Below are positions 45,427-54,859 of a DNA stretch of 64,000 nucleotides, one piece after another; position 1 is the stretch's first letter, and every line of letters starts with the position of its first letter. Source of the DNA: Trinickia symbiotica (GTDB lineage Bacteria; Pseudomonadota; Gammaproteobacteria; Burkholderiales; Burkholderiaceae); NCBI RefSeq assembly GCF_002934455.1, contig NZ_PTIR01000015.1, positions 113,165 through 177,164 of the forward strand, given 5' to 3'. The position numbers were made by a program, and so were the translations under genes. Under the pieces are notes generated by a model. That model did not search any database, was not told the DNA's origin, and saw nothing but the letters and a program-made list of their open reading frames with translations.

Positions 45427-46452
45427 TCAGTTCATCATTGCCTTGAAAAGACGCCCCCATTCGTAATCGTAGCGATCGGGAGAAAACGGAAAAATCCCTC
45501 CACCTGGCGTGAACGTCAGCTCGCCAAAGTAGATTTTGTCGTCGAAGACATAAAGATCGACGCGGACGTAGCCGAGCCCTTCCGCCAATCGCGTGGCGAC
45601 TCTGATCGCCTCTTCCCAATTTGGCGGGGGCGGCGGAGGAAGACCACTTCCGGGGAATTCACCCAACTCCAGGTCCAGCGTACACCACTGCGCGTCATAA
45701 AGATCGATGCGCTCATTCCCAAAGCGGTCTTGCACGACGCCTGTATAGATGATCGGCCCGTCAGCGGTATTGCCGAACATGTTCATCTTGAAGTCCGGCG
45801 GAACCTTGCCCGAACTGTCAACAAGCAGCGTTTCGAAGAGGATACGTGGCTTGATCGCACGATAGTGCCGCTCCCGCCCTTGGCGGTAGTAGTCGGTGCC
45901 GAGCCACCTGTCAGCTATTGCACGCAGTTCGTCGAATGATCGCTTCGATTTGTCCCAAACGATTTCGACGAACGCCGACCCGTGATTCGCTTTCATGACA
46001 AAGGAAGCCGGGAGAGAATTGAAAATTTCTTGTGTGAATACGTCCGGCGCCGCAATCAACGGAATCAAATATTTCTCACCGATCCTGTCCCTGACGTAAT
46101 CGCGAACAGCCAGCTTGTCGGCCAATTTGCTCCAGCGCGGATTCGGATGAAGACAGCGGTCTAGAATCAGCTCGTTGAACGTCTCAGGGTTGCCGAATTT
46201 CGGAAAGCGCCCGATTTTCCTGCGGTGCGACACAGCTAAGAACACATGATCCGGCATGAGGAACTTCAGTCGACCGAACCATCTATTACTTGCATCGTGC
46301 ATGGCTTGCTTCAACCACGTCATTCGCTTGGCTTCAAACGAATCGTTGCGCCCTGCAATGGCGACGGAATCTCCTCCGTGGGCCCATATCTCTCTCTTTA
46401 AAAAATATTTTCGCGCCACAATTTTCCCCGCTTTCGTTGGAGCTTCAGCCAT
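45427..46452 (-). CDS. TupA-like ATP-grasp enzyme
   Basis: The protein contains FGNPETFNELILDRCL, KLADKLAVRDYVRDRIGEKYL, the ATP-grasp lysine region SFVMKANHGSAFVEIV, PPDFKMNMFGNTADGPIIY, VRVDLYVFDDKIYFGELTFTPGGG. These match the TupA/teichuronopeptide-type ATP-grasp family, which is thought to link amino acids or similar groups to polysaccharides or other carboxylates. I use the ATG at 46452 (341 residues); an ATG at 46323 (298 residues) is equally possible and closer to usual family length. The frame extends to 46539, but that overlaps the sigma-54 promoter. First gene of a three-gene unit. Confidence 0.78.
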   Translation of the reverse strand: MAEAPTKAGKIVARKYFLKREIWAHGGDSVAIAGRNDSFEAKRMTWLKQAMHDASNRWFGRLKFLMPDHVFLAVSHRRKIGRFPKFGNPETFNELILDRCLHPNPRWSKLADKLAVRDYVRDRIGEKYLIPLIAAPDVFTQEIFNSLPASFVMKANHGSAFVEIVWDKSKRSFDELRAIADRWLGTDYYRQGRERHYRAIKPRILFETLLVDSSGKVPPDFKMNMFGNTADGPIIYTGVVQDRFGNERIDLYDAQWCTLDLELGEFPGSGLPPPPPPNWEEAIRVATRLAEGLGYVRVDLYVFDDKIYFGELTFTPGGGIFPFSPDRYDYEWGRLFKAMMN

Positions 46453-46522
46453 CGCGCTGTCAGAGCCGTTTCCGCAGTTGCTTTTTCTCTTGCAACTGCC
46501 GAGCAGCGTTACTTTTTTGTTC

Positions 46523-46538
46523 TGCAGAAAGCGTGCCA
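46523..46538 (-). promoter_or_regulatory. Sigma-54 promoter of the ATP-grasp cassette
   Basis: The minus strand reads TGGCACGCTTTCTGCA: exact -24 element TGGCACG, GG and GC separated by 10 bases. Box D ends 96 bp upstream. This is the best sigma-54 promoter in the window. Confidence 0.75.
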
Positions 46539-46633
46539 ACGCCTGGCGATTTGTTCGCGAAAGAATTCGAGGATCGTAGCGACGGCCTTCTCGATTGACG
46601 GAATGGCTGTGAGCACATCGCCGCGTGTGGGCT

Positions 46634-46657
46634 CGTTACGTAACGTTGACGTAACGC
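46634..46657. promoter_or_regulatory. Putative activator box D upstream of the ATP-grasp cassette
   Basis: CGTTACGTAACG + TTGA + CGTAACGC, the cleanest copy of the composite. It lies in the gap between the HxlR gene's 3' end and the ATP-grasp gene, so the only promoter it can reasonably serve is the sigma-54 one on its left. Confidence 0.65.
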
Positions 46658-46673
46658 AGGCCATCATGGATGG

Positions 46674-47192
46674 TTAGGTGTGCCGATCTTTGGAGTCTTC
46701 GTTATGATCTTCCCCGGCCGGCTCCACGTGGTCGTCGGGTCTCTCCTCCTCGGCCGGTAGCAGCACCGTATCGGCCGGTCCCAATAGTCGCCCGTCTTGC
46801 GAGCGAACCTCGAGGCGCTTTAGCGGCAGTCCCTGCTCTTTGTCGACGAGCCGTACGTACGACTCGGAGGGTTCGAAGAAATAATCCTCTCCCCACTGCC
46901 TCAATGCGACGAGAAGCGGAAACAACCCCTGGCCTTTTTGCGTCAACACGTATTTCTGGTAGGGGCTGCCATCGGACGCTGGAGCTGCCTCGAGGATGCC
47001 ATGTTCGACGAGCGTGCGAAGCCGCGCGGACAAAATGTTCTTGGCGAGCCCGAGACTTTTCTGGAATTCGCCGAAGCGCTCGAGGCCGTTGAAGGCGTCC
47101 CGGACGATGAGCAGAGACCACCAATCACCAATCGCGTCCAAGGGCCGCGCGATCGAACACGGCACCTCCCTGTGACTCGTTCGCTTCACCAT
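46674..47192 (-). CDS. HxlR-family transcriptional regulator
   Basis: The 172-residue protein starts MVKRTSHREVPCSIARPLDAIG; CSIARPLDAIGDWWSLLIVRDAFNG is the HxlR signature with a conserved cysteine near the N-terminus, followed by the winged helix (FGEFQKSLGLAKNILSARLRTLVEHGIL, YVLTQKGQGLFPLL). GGAGG sits 7 bases before the ATG at 47192; the frame opens 7 codons earlier. The acidic tail (EEERPDDHVEPAGEDHNED) is unusual. It follows the DHA2 exporter gene on the same strand with a 58-bp gap and probably controls it. Confidence 0.9.
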   Translation of the reverse strand: MVKRTSHREVPCSIARPLDAIGDWWSLLIVRDAFNGLERFGEFQKSLGLAKNILSARLRTLVEHGILEAAPASDGSPYQKYVLTQKGQGLFPLLVALRQWGEDYFFEPSESYVRLVDKEQGLPLKRLEVRSQDGRLLGPADTVLLPAEEERPDDHVEPAGEDHNEDSKDRHT

Positions 47193-47250
47193 GACGCGCC
47201 TCCGCACCACCATCCAAAACAGACATCTATTCTAAATGAGCGTGCAAGCG

Positions 47251-48795
47251 TCAGGTGTCGGCAGGCTGCCGCGCGCCTCGAGCGCGGAAAATCATGGCGC
47301 TGCTCGCACCGAGGACCCATACACCCAATCCGCCGTAGAGCATGACCCAGCGGAAACCGTGCACCAACGAGGCATGAGCGATCGCGCCGGACGCGTCAAT
47401 ATGGTCGAATCCCGGGAAGCGGTGAGCAAGCCCCGGCAGATTCCCCGCCGCGATTCTCTCGGCCAGCGCTTGCAGTTGTGCGGCATCAAGGGAGGCTGGC
47501 AACGCGACTCGCAAATAGTCGGCGATGCCGGCGACGAGCACGAGCCCCATGAACGCGATATTGATCGCGAGCGTGATTAATCGTGCGCTGATGTCCATGC
47601 CCGAGGCCATGCCCGCGCGGTTGGACGGAACGGAGCCCGTGGTGGTGTTCGTGGTGGGCGTATTGGTCAAGCCTAGGCCGACACCGGCGATCAGCGAGCC
47701 GGGAAGCATCGTCAATCCGCTAGCGTGCGTGAACCCTGCACCGAGCCGCATCAGCATGAAGCCCAAACCGATCGTGAACATGCCAAGCGGAACGATCACA
47801 GCCGGCTGGTAACGATGCGAAAGACGCTCGGCGAATGGTGGGACCACGAGCGTGGGAAGCGTATAGGCCAGCAACGAAAGCGACGCGACGACGATATGGT
47901 AGTCGAGCGCGCTTTGGTAATAGATCGGCAAAAAGATGATGAACGGCCAGAAGCTGAAGTTCATGCCGATCGAACCCATGATGGCGCCCGAAAACCTTCT
48001 GATGCGGAAAACCGAGAAATCGAACATAGGATGGGGGTTGATCTTCTCGACGAGCAGGAAGGCGATGAAGCTCGCGATGGTAGCGGCGATGACGTACAAG
48101 GCGATGCGGCTCGCAAAGCCGAACTCCGATCCCTGTGTGATGTAGTACGTGAGGCCGAACACGGCGAGCGAGAGCGTAACGATGCCGAGAACGTCCAGTT
48201 TCTTCGCCTCGGGATCGCTGGATTCGTCGACGCTGCCGAGCGCAAGAACGAGCGTAAGAATCGATATCGGCACATGAATCAGAAACACCCACTGCCACCC
48301 CGACAGCGCGGCGATCGCGCCGCCGACGATCGGTCCGAAGCCCAAGCCGAAGCCGAGAAAGATGCCCCAGATGCCGAACGCCTTGATTCGCTCCTGGCCT
48401 TCGTTGAACTGGTGCGAAAGAATCGCGATCAGGCAGATGAGCATCGCGCCGCCTCCCATCCCCTGGACGAATCGGCCCGCGATCAGGAGCGGCGCACTAT
48501 GCGTCAGGCCGCAAAGCAACGACGCGAGCCCGAATACGATCACGCTGACGACGAAAAGACGCTTTCTGCCGTACCGGTCCGCCAAGGTTCCGGAGGCCAT
48601 CAGCACGGTAGTGCACGCAATCGTGTAGGCGTTCATGATCCACTGCAGGTCCCTGAAGTCCGCCTGCAACACCTTTTCGAGCGTCGACAAAATCACCGGC
48701 ACACTCGAGATTTCGAGCGCAAACATCAGTTGGGCCAGGCACAGCGCCGCCAAGGCAATGGAGTTCTTGCCGGAGCGGGAGTAAGAGATATCCAT
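47251..48795 (-). CDS. DHA2-family (EmrB/QacA-like) MFS efflux transporter
   Basis: The 514-residue protein has 14 predicted membrane segments and DHA2 motifs: VILSTLEKVLQADFRDLQWIMNAY, ASGTLADRYGRKRLFV (motif A), GRFVQGMGGGAMLICLIAIL (motif C-like) and WQWVFLIHVPISILTLVL. Such transporters export drugs or aromatic compounds by proton antiport. The GGAAGA upstream supports the ATG at 48795. Likely cotranscribed with the HxlR regulator. Substrate unknown. Confidence 0.9.
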   Translation of the reverse strand: MDISYSRSGKNSIALAALCLAQLMFALEISSVPVILSTLEKVLQADFRDLQWIMNAYTIACTTVLMASGTLADRYGRKRLFVVSVIVFGLASLLCGLTHSAPLLIAGRFVQGMGGGAMLICLIAILSHQFNEGQERIKAFGIWGIFLGFGLGFGPIVGGAIAALSGWQWVFLIHVPISILTLVLALGSVDESSDPEAKKLDVLGIVTLSLAVFGLTYYITQGSEFGFASRIALYVIAATIASFIAFLLVEKINPHPMFDFSVFRIRRFSGAIMGSIGMNFSFWPFIIFLPIYYQSALDYHIVVASLSLLAYTLPTLVVPPFAERLSHRYQPAVIVPLGMFTIGLGFMLMRLGAGFTHASGLTMLPGSLIAGVGLGLTNTPTTNTTTGSVPSNRAGMASGMDISARLITLAINIAFMGLVLVAGIADYLRVALPASLDAAQLQALAERIAAGNLPGLAHRFPGFDHIDASGAIAHASLVHGFRWVMLYGGLGVWVLGASSAMIFRARGARQPADT

Positions 48796-49100
48796 GGGTC
48801 ATTCTTCCGAGAGGGTTGATGGACCGACAGCGCCACGAATCCGCGTGGCGCGAAGGACTTTCGCTGCGACGACGTGGTTTCAATATGAAACCCATCGAAT
48901 GCTAGGCAGATAAGTTTTAATTTGCAACCATGCTCTCGTAAGGGGAATCGTCTTCCGTCCGCCTGCCAGAACCACCTCAAAACGGCACATTCGCCGGCTC
49001 CGGTACAATTTGACGATTCGCTCCGCCCGCGCGGTGCGCCGGCTTGCAGTCCGCCGGTCCGCCCTGGTGAGCCTCTTTACATCGACGCAGGCCCCATCTC
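48796..49100. other. Divergent intergenic region, DHA2 transporter and hemL
   Basis: This 305-bp gap carries the two divergent promoters. No gene, box or RNA element is evident. Confidence 0.4.
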
Positions 49101-50384
49101 ATGACCAGCAACGAAGCTCTTTTCGAACGCGCCCAACGGTCCATTCCAGGCGGCGTGAACTCCCCGGTGCGCGCGTTCCGCTCGGTCGGCGGCACGCCGC
49201 GGTTCGTCGCGCGTGCGCAAGGCCCCTATTTCTGGGACGCCGAGGGCGTGCGCTATATCGACTACATCGGTTCATGGGGGCCGATGATCCTCGGCCACGT
49301 TCATCCCGAGGTCCTCGAAGCGGTGCAGCGCGTGCTCGCGGACGGTTTCTCTTTCGGTGCGCCGACCGAGGCCGAAATCGAAATCGCGGAGGAAATCCGC
49401 AAGCTCGTGCCGTCGATCGACCAAGTGCGCCTCGTATCGAGCGGCACGGAGGCGACGATGAGCGCGCTGCGGCTTGCGCGCGGCTTCACGAAGCGCGAGC
49501 GCATCGTCAAGTTCGAGGGCTGCTACCACGGCCATGCCGACAGCCTGCTCGTGAAGGCTGGCTCGGGGCTGCTGACGTTCGGCAATCCGACGTCGGCCGG
49601 CGTGCCGCCTGATATCGCGAAACATACGAGCGTGCTCGAGTACAACAAAACGGAGGCGCTCGAAACCGCGTTCGCGGCATTCGGCGACGAGATCGCCGCC
49701 GTGATCGTCGAGCCCGTTGCGGGCAACATGAATCTCGTGCGCGGCAATCCCGATTTTCTGCAAGCACTGCGGCGGCTTTGCACGCATCACGGCGCCGTGC
49801 TCATCTTCGACGAAGTGATGTGCGGCTTTCGCGTGGCGCTGGGCGGTGCCCAGGCGCTCTACGGCATCGAGCCCGACCTCACCTGCCTCGGCAAAGTGAT
49901 CGGCGGCGGTATGCCGGCGGCAGCGTTCGGCGGCCGGCGCGACATCATGGCGCACCTCGCGCCCGAAGGCGCCGTTTATCAGGCCGGCACACTCTCCGGC
50001 AATCCGATCGCGGTCGCCGCGGGCTTGAAGACATTGCAGCTCATTCAGGCGCCGGGATTCTACGAGCGCCTGGGCGAGCAGACGGCGAAGCTCGCCAGCG
50101 GCCTGGCCGTCGTGGCGCGGGCGGCCGGCGTGACGTTCTCGGCCGATGCCGTCGGCGGCATGTTCGGCATCTATTTCACCGACGAAGTGCCGGCGAGCTT
50201 CGCCGACGTCTCGCGCAGCGACATACCCTGCTTCAATGCGTTCTTTCACAAGATGCTCGATGCGGGTGTCTACTTTGCTCCTTCGGCCTACGAAGCCGGT
50301 TTTGTTTCGATTGCGCACGACGATGCCGTCATCGACGCCACGCTCGACGCCGCACGCAGTGCTTTCGCGGCGCTTGCCGCATGA
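49101..50384 (+). CDS. hemL: Glutamate-1-semialdehyde 2,1-aminomutase
   Basis: The 427-residue PLP enzyme has [19 protein letters not shown] at the start, the PLP pocket [30 protein letters not shown] (VLIFDEVM) and the Schiff-base lysine K265 in [16 protein letters not shown]. It converts glutamate-1-semialdehyde into 5-aminolevulinate, the C5 route to haem. Its stop overlaps the ribD start (ATGATGA), an arrangement common in Burkholderiales. Confidence 0.97.
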   Translation: MTSNEALFERAQRSIPGGVNSPVRAFRSVGGTPRFVARAQGPYFWDAEGVRYIDYIGSWGPMILGHVHPEVLEAVQRVLADGFSFGAPTEAEIEIAEEIRKLVPSIDQVRLVSSGTEATMSALRLARGFTKRERIVKFEGCYHGHADSLLVKAGSGLLTFGNPTSAGVPPDIAKHTSVLEYNKTEALETAFAAFGDEIAAVIVEPVAGNMNLVRGNPDFLQALRRLCTHHGAVLIFDEVMCGFRVALGGAQALYGIEPDLTCLGKVIGGGMPAAAFGGRRDIMAHLAPEGAVYQAGTLSGNPIAVAAGLKTLQLIQAPGFYERLGEQTAKLASGLAVVARAAGVTFSADAVGGMFGIYFTDEVPASFADVSRSDIPCFNAFFHKMLDAGVYFAPSAYEAGFVSIAHDDAVIDATLDAARSAFAALAA

Positions 50385-51532
50385 TGCGCAAGCCGCACTC
50401 GATGTTTTCGGAAGACGACTTCAGCCACATGAAGCGCGCGCTGGCGCTCGCGCGGCGCAGTCTCTTCACGACGACGCCGAACCCGCGCGTCGGCTGCGTG
50501 CTCGTGAAAGACGGTGTCACGATCGGCGAAGGATTCACGCAGCCAGCCGGCCAGGATCATGCCGAAGTGCAGGCATTGAAGGATGCGCGCCGACGCGGCC
50601 ACGATCCGCGCGACGCTACCGCTTACGTTTCGCTCGAGCCCTGCAGTCATTTCGGCCGCACGCCGCCGTGCGTCAATGCGCTGGTCGAAGCGCGCGTCGC
50701 GCGCGTGATCGCGGCGATGGAGGATCCGAACCCGCAGGTGTCCGGGCGAGGGCTCTCCATACTGCGCGAAGCCGGCATTGACGTGCGCTGCGGATTGCTC
50801 GCCAATGAAGCACACGAGCTCAACATCGGCTTCGTGTCGCGGATGACGCGCGGACGACCCTGGGTGCGGATGAAGGTCGCCGGCTCGCTCGACGGCCGGA
50901 CAGGCTTGCCCACAGGCGAGAGCCAATGGATCACGGGCGCGGCGGCGCGCGCGGACGGTCACGCTTGGCGCGCGCGGGCCTGCGCGGTTCTGACCGGCGT
51001 CGGCACCGTGCGCCAAGACAATCCGCAACTGACCGTGCGGGAAGTCGAGACGCCGCGTCAGCCGCTGCGGGTGCTCATCGACAGCCGGCTGGCCTCGCCG
51101 CTCGAAGCACGGATTTTTGAAGGCGCGCCGCCGCTCGTCTTCTGTGGACGCGTCGATGCCGATAACGGCAGCCGCGCCGATGCGCTAGCGGCGCGCGGCA
51201 TCGAAGTCGTCGCGCTCCCGAACGAGCAGGGAAAGGTCGACCTCCCGGCCATGCTGAAGGCGCTCGGCACACGCGGGATCAACGAGTTGCACGTCGAGGC
51301 CGGGCACAACCTGAACGGCTCGCTGTTGCGGGAGGGATGTGTCGACGAACTGCTCGTCTACCTTGCGCCGAGCCTGCTTGGTGTCGATGCGATGGGCATG
51401 TTCGATATCGCCGCGCCTGCCACGCTCGAAAACCGCGTGCGGCTTGCGTTTCACGCGGTCGATCGCATTGGCGACGACTTGCGCATTGTCGCGCGCGTGA
51501 CGGCGCAAGCGCCGCGCACGCCGCAATCCTGA
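50381..51532 (+). CDS. ribD: Bifunctional riboflavin deaminase/reductase
   Basis: The 383-residue protein has the zinc deaminase domain first ([16 protein letters not shown], zinc ligands in QDHAEVQAL and [12 protein letters not shown]) and the NADPH reductase domain second ([56 protein letters not shown]). It carries out the two middle steps of riboflavin synthesis. I use the ATG at 50381 overlapping the hemL stop; ATGs at 50384 and 50402 are also possible. Transcribed with hemL and ribE. Confidence 0.96.
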   Translation: MMRKPHSMFSEDDFSHMKRALALARRSLFTTTPNPRVGCVLVKDGVTIGEGFTQPAGQDHAEVQALKDARRRGHDPRDATAYVSLEPCSHFGRTPPCVNALVEARVARVIAAMEDPNPQVSGRGLSILREAGIDVRCGLLANEAHELNIGFVSRMTRGRPWVRMKVAGSLDGRTGLPTGESQWITGAAARADGHAWRARACAVLTGVGTVRQDNPQLTVREVETPRQPLRVLIDSRLASPLEARIFEGAPPLVFCGRVDADNGSRADALAARGIEVVALPNEQGKVDLPAMLKALGTRGINELHVEAGHNLNGSLLREGCVDELLVYLAPSLLGVDAMGMFDIAAPATLENRVRLAFHAVDRIGDDLRIVARVTAQAPRTPQS

Positions 51533-51552
51533 TCAACGAGGAAAGACACATC

Positions 51553-52191
51553 ATGTTCACCGGAATCGTCGCGGCCGTCGGCCGCATCGAAGCGATCAAG
51601 CCGCTTGGTCACGACGAGCAAGCGGGCGTGCGGCTGACAGTCGGGGCCGGCTCGCTCGATCTCGCCGACGTCGCGATTGGCGACAGCATCGCCATTCAGG
51701 GTGCCTGCATGACGGTTGTCGCGAAGACGAACAAGACGTTCGACGTCGAGGTCTCGCGCGAAAGCCTCAATTGCACGGTGGGGCTCGCGCAGCAGGATGT
51801 GGAAGTCAATCTCGAGAAAGCGCTCACGGCGCATGAGCGGTTGGGCGGGCACATCGTTTCGGGGCATGTCGATGGGCTCGGGACCGTGACTCGGTTCGCG
51901 CCAGTCGGCGAATCGCATGAACTGCGTGTAGTCGCGCCGAAGGAAATCGGGCGGTACCTCGCTTATAAAGGCTCGGTTACGGTCAACGGTGTGAGCCTCA
52001 CCGTCAACAGCGTCGACGATCGTGAGGACGGGTGCGAGTTTTCGATCAACCTGATTCCGCATACCGTCGAAGTGACGACGCTCAAGCATCTTGCGCCGGG
52101 TAGCATGGTCAATCTCGAAGTGGATTTGATTGCAAGGTATGTGGAGCGGATGCTCGGGGCGTCGAAGGAAGGCTCTGAGCCATTGAAATGA
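51553..52191 (+). CDS. ribE: Riboflavin synthase alpha subunit
   Basis: The 212-residue protein begins with the hallmark MFTGIVAAVGRIE and has two lumazine-binding repeats: GDSIAIQGACMTVV...SRESLNCTVG and LGGHIVSGHVDGLGTV...YKGSVTVNGVSLTVNSV. It dismutates 6,7-dimethyl-8-ribityllumazine to riboflavin. It follows ribD by 20 bp. The frame is open further upstream inside ribD; the ATG at 51553 is the conserved start. No FMN riboswitch is visible in the short gap. Confidence 0.97.
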   Translation: MFTGIVAAVGRIEAIKPLGHDEQAGVRLTVGAGSLDLADVAIGDSIAIQGACMTVVAKTNKTFDVEVSRESLNCTVGLAQQDVEVNLEKALTAHERLGGHIVSGHVDGLGTVTRFAPVGESHELRVVAPKEIGRYLAYKGSVTVNGVSLTVNSVDDREDGCEFSINLIPHTVEVTTLKHLAPGSMVNLEVDLIARYVERMLGASKEGSEPLK

Positions 52192-52232
52192 TTCGGTTGG
52201 TGTAAGAGTCGCCTTCGCTGCCGGACGCACCG

Positions 52233-52697
52233 TCAAACGCCCGCAGACGCCGGTCCACGCCGCGCAAGAAATCGATCCAGCTGCGCAGCGAATGCCTTGC
52301 TATCGGATGGGGCATAGGCCGTCGGGCCGCCGGTCGCGACACCTGAGCCGCGGAGCTGATCCATCACGTCTCGCATGGTCAGATGCTCCAGGATGTTCTC
52401 GCGGGTAAACCAATTTCCCCGCGGATCGAGGACATACGCTCGCTTATCCAACGCCGCCGCTGCGAGCGGTATATCGGCGGTAACGGTCAGATCGCCAGGC
52501 CCGACCAGTTCAACGATTCGATTGTCCGCGGCGTCGAACCCCGCTGGGACCTGCAACGCTTTGATAAAGGGGGAAGGCGGCGTGCGTAGAAACCGATTTG
52601 CCACCAGCGTCACGCACACCTTGGTACGCCGCGCAGCCCGAAAAAGAATGTCCTTGACAACAACGGGACAGGCATCTGCATCAACCAGCACTTGCAT
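52233..52697 (-). CDS. yaiI: YaiI/YqxD family protein (DUF188)
   Basis: The 154-residue protein matches the UPF0178 family: VLVDADACPVVVKDILFRAA, VTLVANRF, VTADIPLAAAALDKRAYVLDPRG and RDVMDQLRGSGVATGGP, with PIN-like acidic residues (DADACP, DNRIVELV). It is a putative metal-dependent nuclease fold; the role in cells is not established. It is convergent with ribE. Confidence 0.95.
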   Translation of the reverse strand: MQVLVDADACPVVVKDILFRAARRTKVCVTLVANRFLRTPPSPFIKALQVPAGFDAADNRIVELVGPGDLTVTADIPLAAAALDKRAYVLDPRGNWFTRENILEHLTMRDVMDQLRGSGVATGGPTAYAPSDSKAFAAQLDRFLARRGPASAGV

Positions 52698-52836
52698 CGC
52701 GGCGCTTCCAATGGAACGAGGTGGCCGTCATCTTACCGTGTGACGCGAGGCGAAAACGGCTCGTCTCGCAGTCCACCTCAACGAACTCACGCTTTGAATC
52801 GTACGGGGCGTCGTCCTCCCCGCCCAAGGCAGGCGC

Positions 52837-53742
52837 CTATCGCGAACCTTCCTGTTTTGAGCGTTGCAGGACAAATCGCGGCGCCGCGAGCCAGAAGGGG
52901 CCAGATAGCCCGAATGAGTCGGCCCGCGCGGGATCCTCTACTTTGTCGAACCGCCCGATTAGGCTTTCTTTCACACCAAAGACAGCGTCTTCGGCCAGGT
53001 ACGGACAATCGGGGGCGAACACGTGGGTAATCACCGTTTCGTAACCGGGCGCCTGAATGATGAAATGAATGTGGGCCGCACGATTCGGATGCCGGCCGAG
53101 CTTCGCGAGCAGCTTACCCACCGGCCCATCGTCCGGAATCGGATAGTCGCGCGGCTTCACCGTCCTGAACCAAAAGCGACCTTGCGCGTCGCTTTGAAAC
53201 TTGCCGCGCAGGTTGCCGTCGGGCTGCAGGCCCTTTTGCTGAACGTCGTAGAACCCATCGTCGTTCGTCTGCCAAACATCGACGACTGCCCCCTCCACCG
53301 GATTGCCTTCGATGTCCGCGACTTCCGCTTGCACGACGAGTGGCTCGCCCTTCCCGTCCAGGCAGATGTTCGCTCCCGACGGCGAGAACGGAACCCCCTC
53401 GACGAAGAACGGGCCGAGGATCGTGTTTTCCGTGGCGGCTCCGGGGCGGCGATGGTTGATGGCGTCGACGAGCATTGAGATGCCGAGAACGTCGGAGAGC
53501 AGGATGAACTCCTGTCGCCAATCGGTGCACATATGGCCGGTATCGGTGAGGAATCGGATTGCGGCAAGCCACTCCTCATGGGTGGGCCCAATTTCCTTGA
53601 CCGCCGCGTGCAAATGCTTGACGACGATTTCGGCGATCTGACGCGTTCGCGGATCGACCTCGGTCCCGATCCTGGCGTTGACGATGTCGGCCGAATGCTC
53701 TTCATCGAATAACGGAAATGCCGCCTTCCCATGTGCGCTCAT
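52837..53742 (-). CDS. Hydroxyquinol 1,2-dioxygenase (intradiol)
   Basis: The 301-residue protein is an intradiol ring-cleavage dioxygenase with the N-terminal helical dimerisation domain and the iron ligands visible as Tyr in DDGFYDVQ, Tyr in VKPRDYPIP, and two His in RAAHIHFII. SDVLGISMLVDAINHRR and ATENTILGPFFVEG are typical of hydroxyquinol (1,2,4-trihydroxybenzene) dioxygenases. It opens the ring to maleylacetate. Its ATG overlaps the stop of the maleylacetate reductase gene (ATGA). Last gene of the resorcinol operon, graB-like. Confidence 0.9.
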   Translation of the reverse strand: MSAHGKAAFPLFDEEHSADIVNARIGTEVDPRTRQIAEIVVKHLHAAVKEIGPTHEEWLAAIRFLTDTGHMCTDWRQEFILLSDVLGISMLVDAINHRRPGAATENTILGPFFVEGVPFSPSGANICLDGKGEPLVVQAEVADIEGNPVEGAVVDVWQTNDDGFYDVQQKGLQPDGNLRGKFQSDAQGRFWFRTVKPRDYPIPDDGPVGKLLAKLGRHPNRAAHIHFIIQAPGYETVITHVFAPDCPYLAEDAVFGVKESLIGRFDKVEDPARADSFGLSGPFWLAAPRFVLQRSKQEGSR

Positions 53743-54839
53743 GATCCTGCCCCTTGATTTACGCTCAGATCGATCGACGGTGCGTCCCCGAGATAGGCAC
53801 GCGTGAGGAGGGCATGAAGCTGTGCGCGCTCCAATGGCCGCGGATTCCAGTACGGGTTCGCCACCGCCAGTTCGACGCATCGGTCGATGCCATCCTCAGG
53901 CATGCCGAGCTCCCGTAACCCGCGCGGCGCCCCTATGGCGCGATTGAGGTTGTAAAGCGCCGCCGGCACGTCGTCCACGCCCAATGCATCGCGCAGCCGC
54001 GCCATAACCTCCGGTATCGCCGGGGCGTTGTAGGCCAGTGCATGCGGGAGAACCACGGCGTGGGTCTCGGCGTGAGGCATGTCGAAACTGCCGCCCAGCG
54101 TATGGCAAAGCTTGTGATGAAGCGACATGCCGACCGCCCCCAAGCAGATGCCGGCAAGCCAGGCACCGTAGAGCGCGCCCGTGCGAGCGGCCCGATCGTG
54201 GGGATCGGCGCATATGGCCGGCAGTGCGTTCACGAGCGCGCGAATGCTCTCTAGCGCGAGCACAGCGACGATGGGGTTCGCGTCGCGCGCGTAAAGCGCC
54301 TCGACCGAATGCGCGATCGCATTGATGCCGCTCACGCCGCTCAGGTGCACCGGCAGGTCCATCGACAGATCCACATCGTAGATCACCGTCTCGGGCAAGA
54401 CTTTCGCGCTACGCTGAGTCGTCTTCACGCCCCCCTTCGTTTCACCGAGGATGGGCGTCATTTCGGACCCTGCATACGTCGTCGGCAAGACGATCTGTGG
54501 GAGGTCGGTGCGAAGCGCCAACGCTTTGGCCAGGCCCGTGGCGGAACCGCCGCCGATAGCCACGATGCCGTCGCAACGCCGCTCGCGCGCGAGTGCCAGC
54601 GCTTGCTCCGTCACTTCGACGGGCGTATGCATCCGTGCGCCGGCGTACGTGCCTGCATGCAGGTCGCCGAGCTCGCGCGATATTTCGCCTGCAACGCCTT
54701 CGTGGGCCGGACCGCAGAGAATGAGCACGCGCGACATGCCGAGTCTCAGCGCTTCGTCGCGCGCGCTCGAGCGCGTGCCCACGCCAAACAACACGCGCAT
54801 GGGCAACGCTTCATACACAAAAGGTAGGTTAGAGATCAT
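53739..54839 (-). CDS. Maleylacetate reductase (iron-containing alcohol dehydrogenase family)
   Basis: The 366-residue protein has VLFGVGTRSSARDEALRLG, GGGSATGLAKALAL (NAD-binding), LPTTYAGSEMTPILGETKGG, INAIAHSVEALYA and SLHHKLCHTLGGSFDMPHAETHAVVLPH with the metal-region histidines. It reduces maleylacetate to 3-oxoadipate, the step after hydroxyquinol ring opening. I use the ATG at 54839 (GGGAA about 6 bases upstream); an ATG 7 codons earlier overlaps the MFS stop (TGATG) and is also possible. graC-like. Confidence 0.92.
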   Translation of the reverse strand: MISNLPFVYEALPMRVLFGVGTRSSARDEALRLGMSRVLILCGPAHEGVAGEISRELGDLHAGTYAGARMHTPVEVTEQALALARERRCDGIVAIGGGSATGLAKALALRTDLPQIVLPTTYAGSEMTPILGETKGGVKTTQRSAKVLPETVIYDVDLSMDLPVHLSGVSGINAIAHSVEALYARDANPIVAVLALESIRALVNALPAICADPHDRAARTGALYGAWLAGICLGAVGMSLHHKLCHTLGGSFDMPHAETHAVVLPHALAYNAPAIPEVMARLRDALGVDDVPAALYNLNRAIGAPRGLRELGMPEDGIDRCVELAVANPYWNPRPLERAQLHALLTRAYLGDAPSIDLSVNQGAGS

Positions 54840-54859
54840 CGCTTTCCCGCTTGTGGTCA

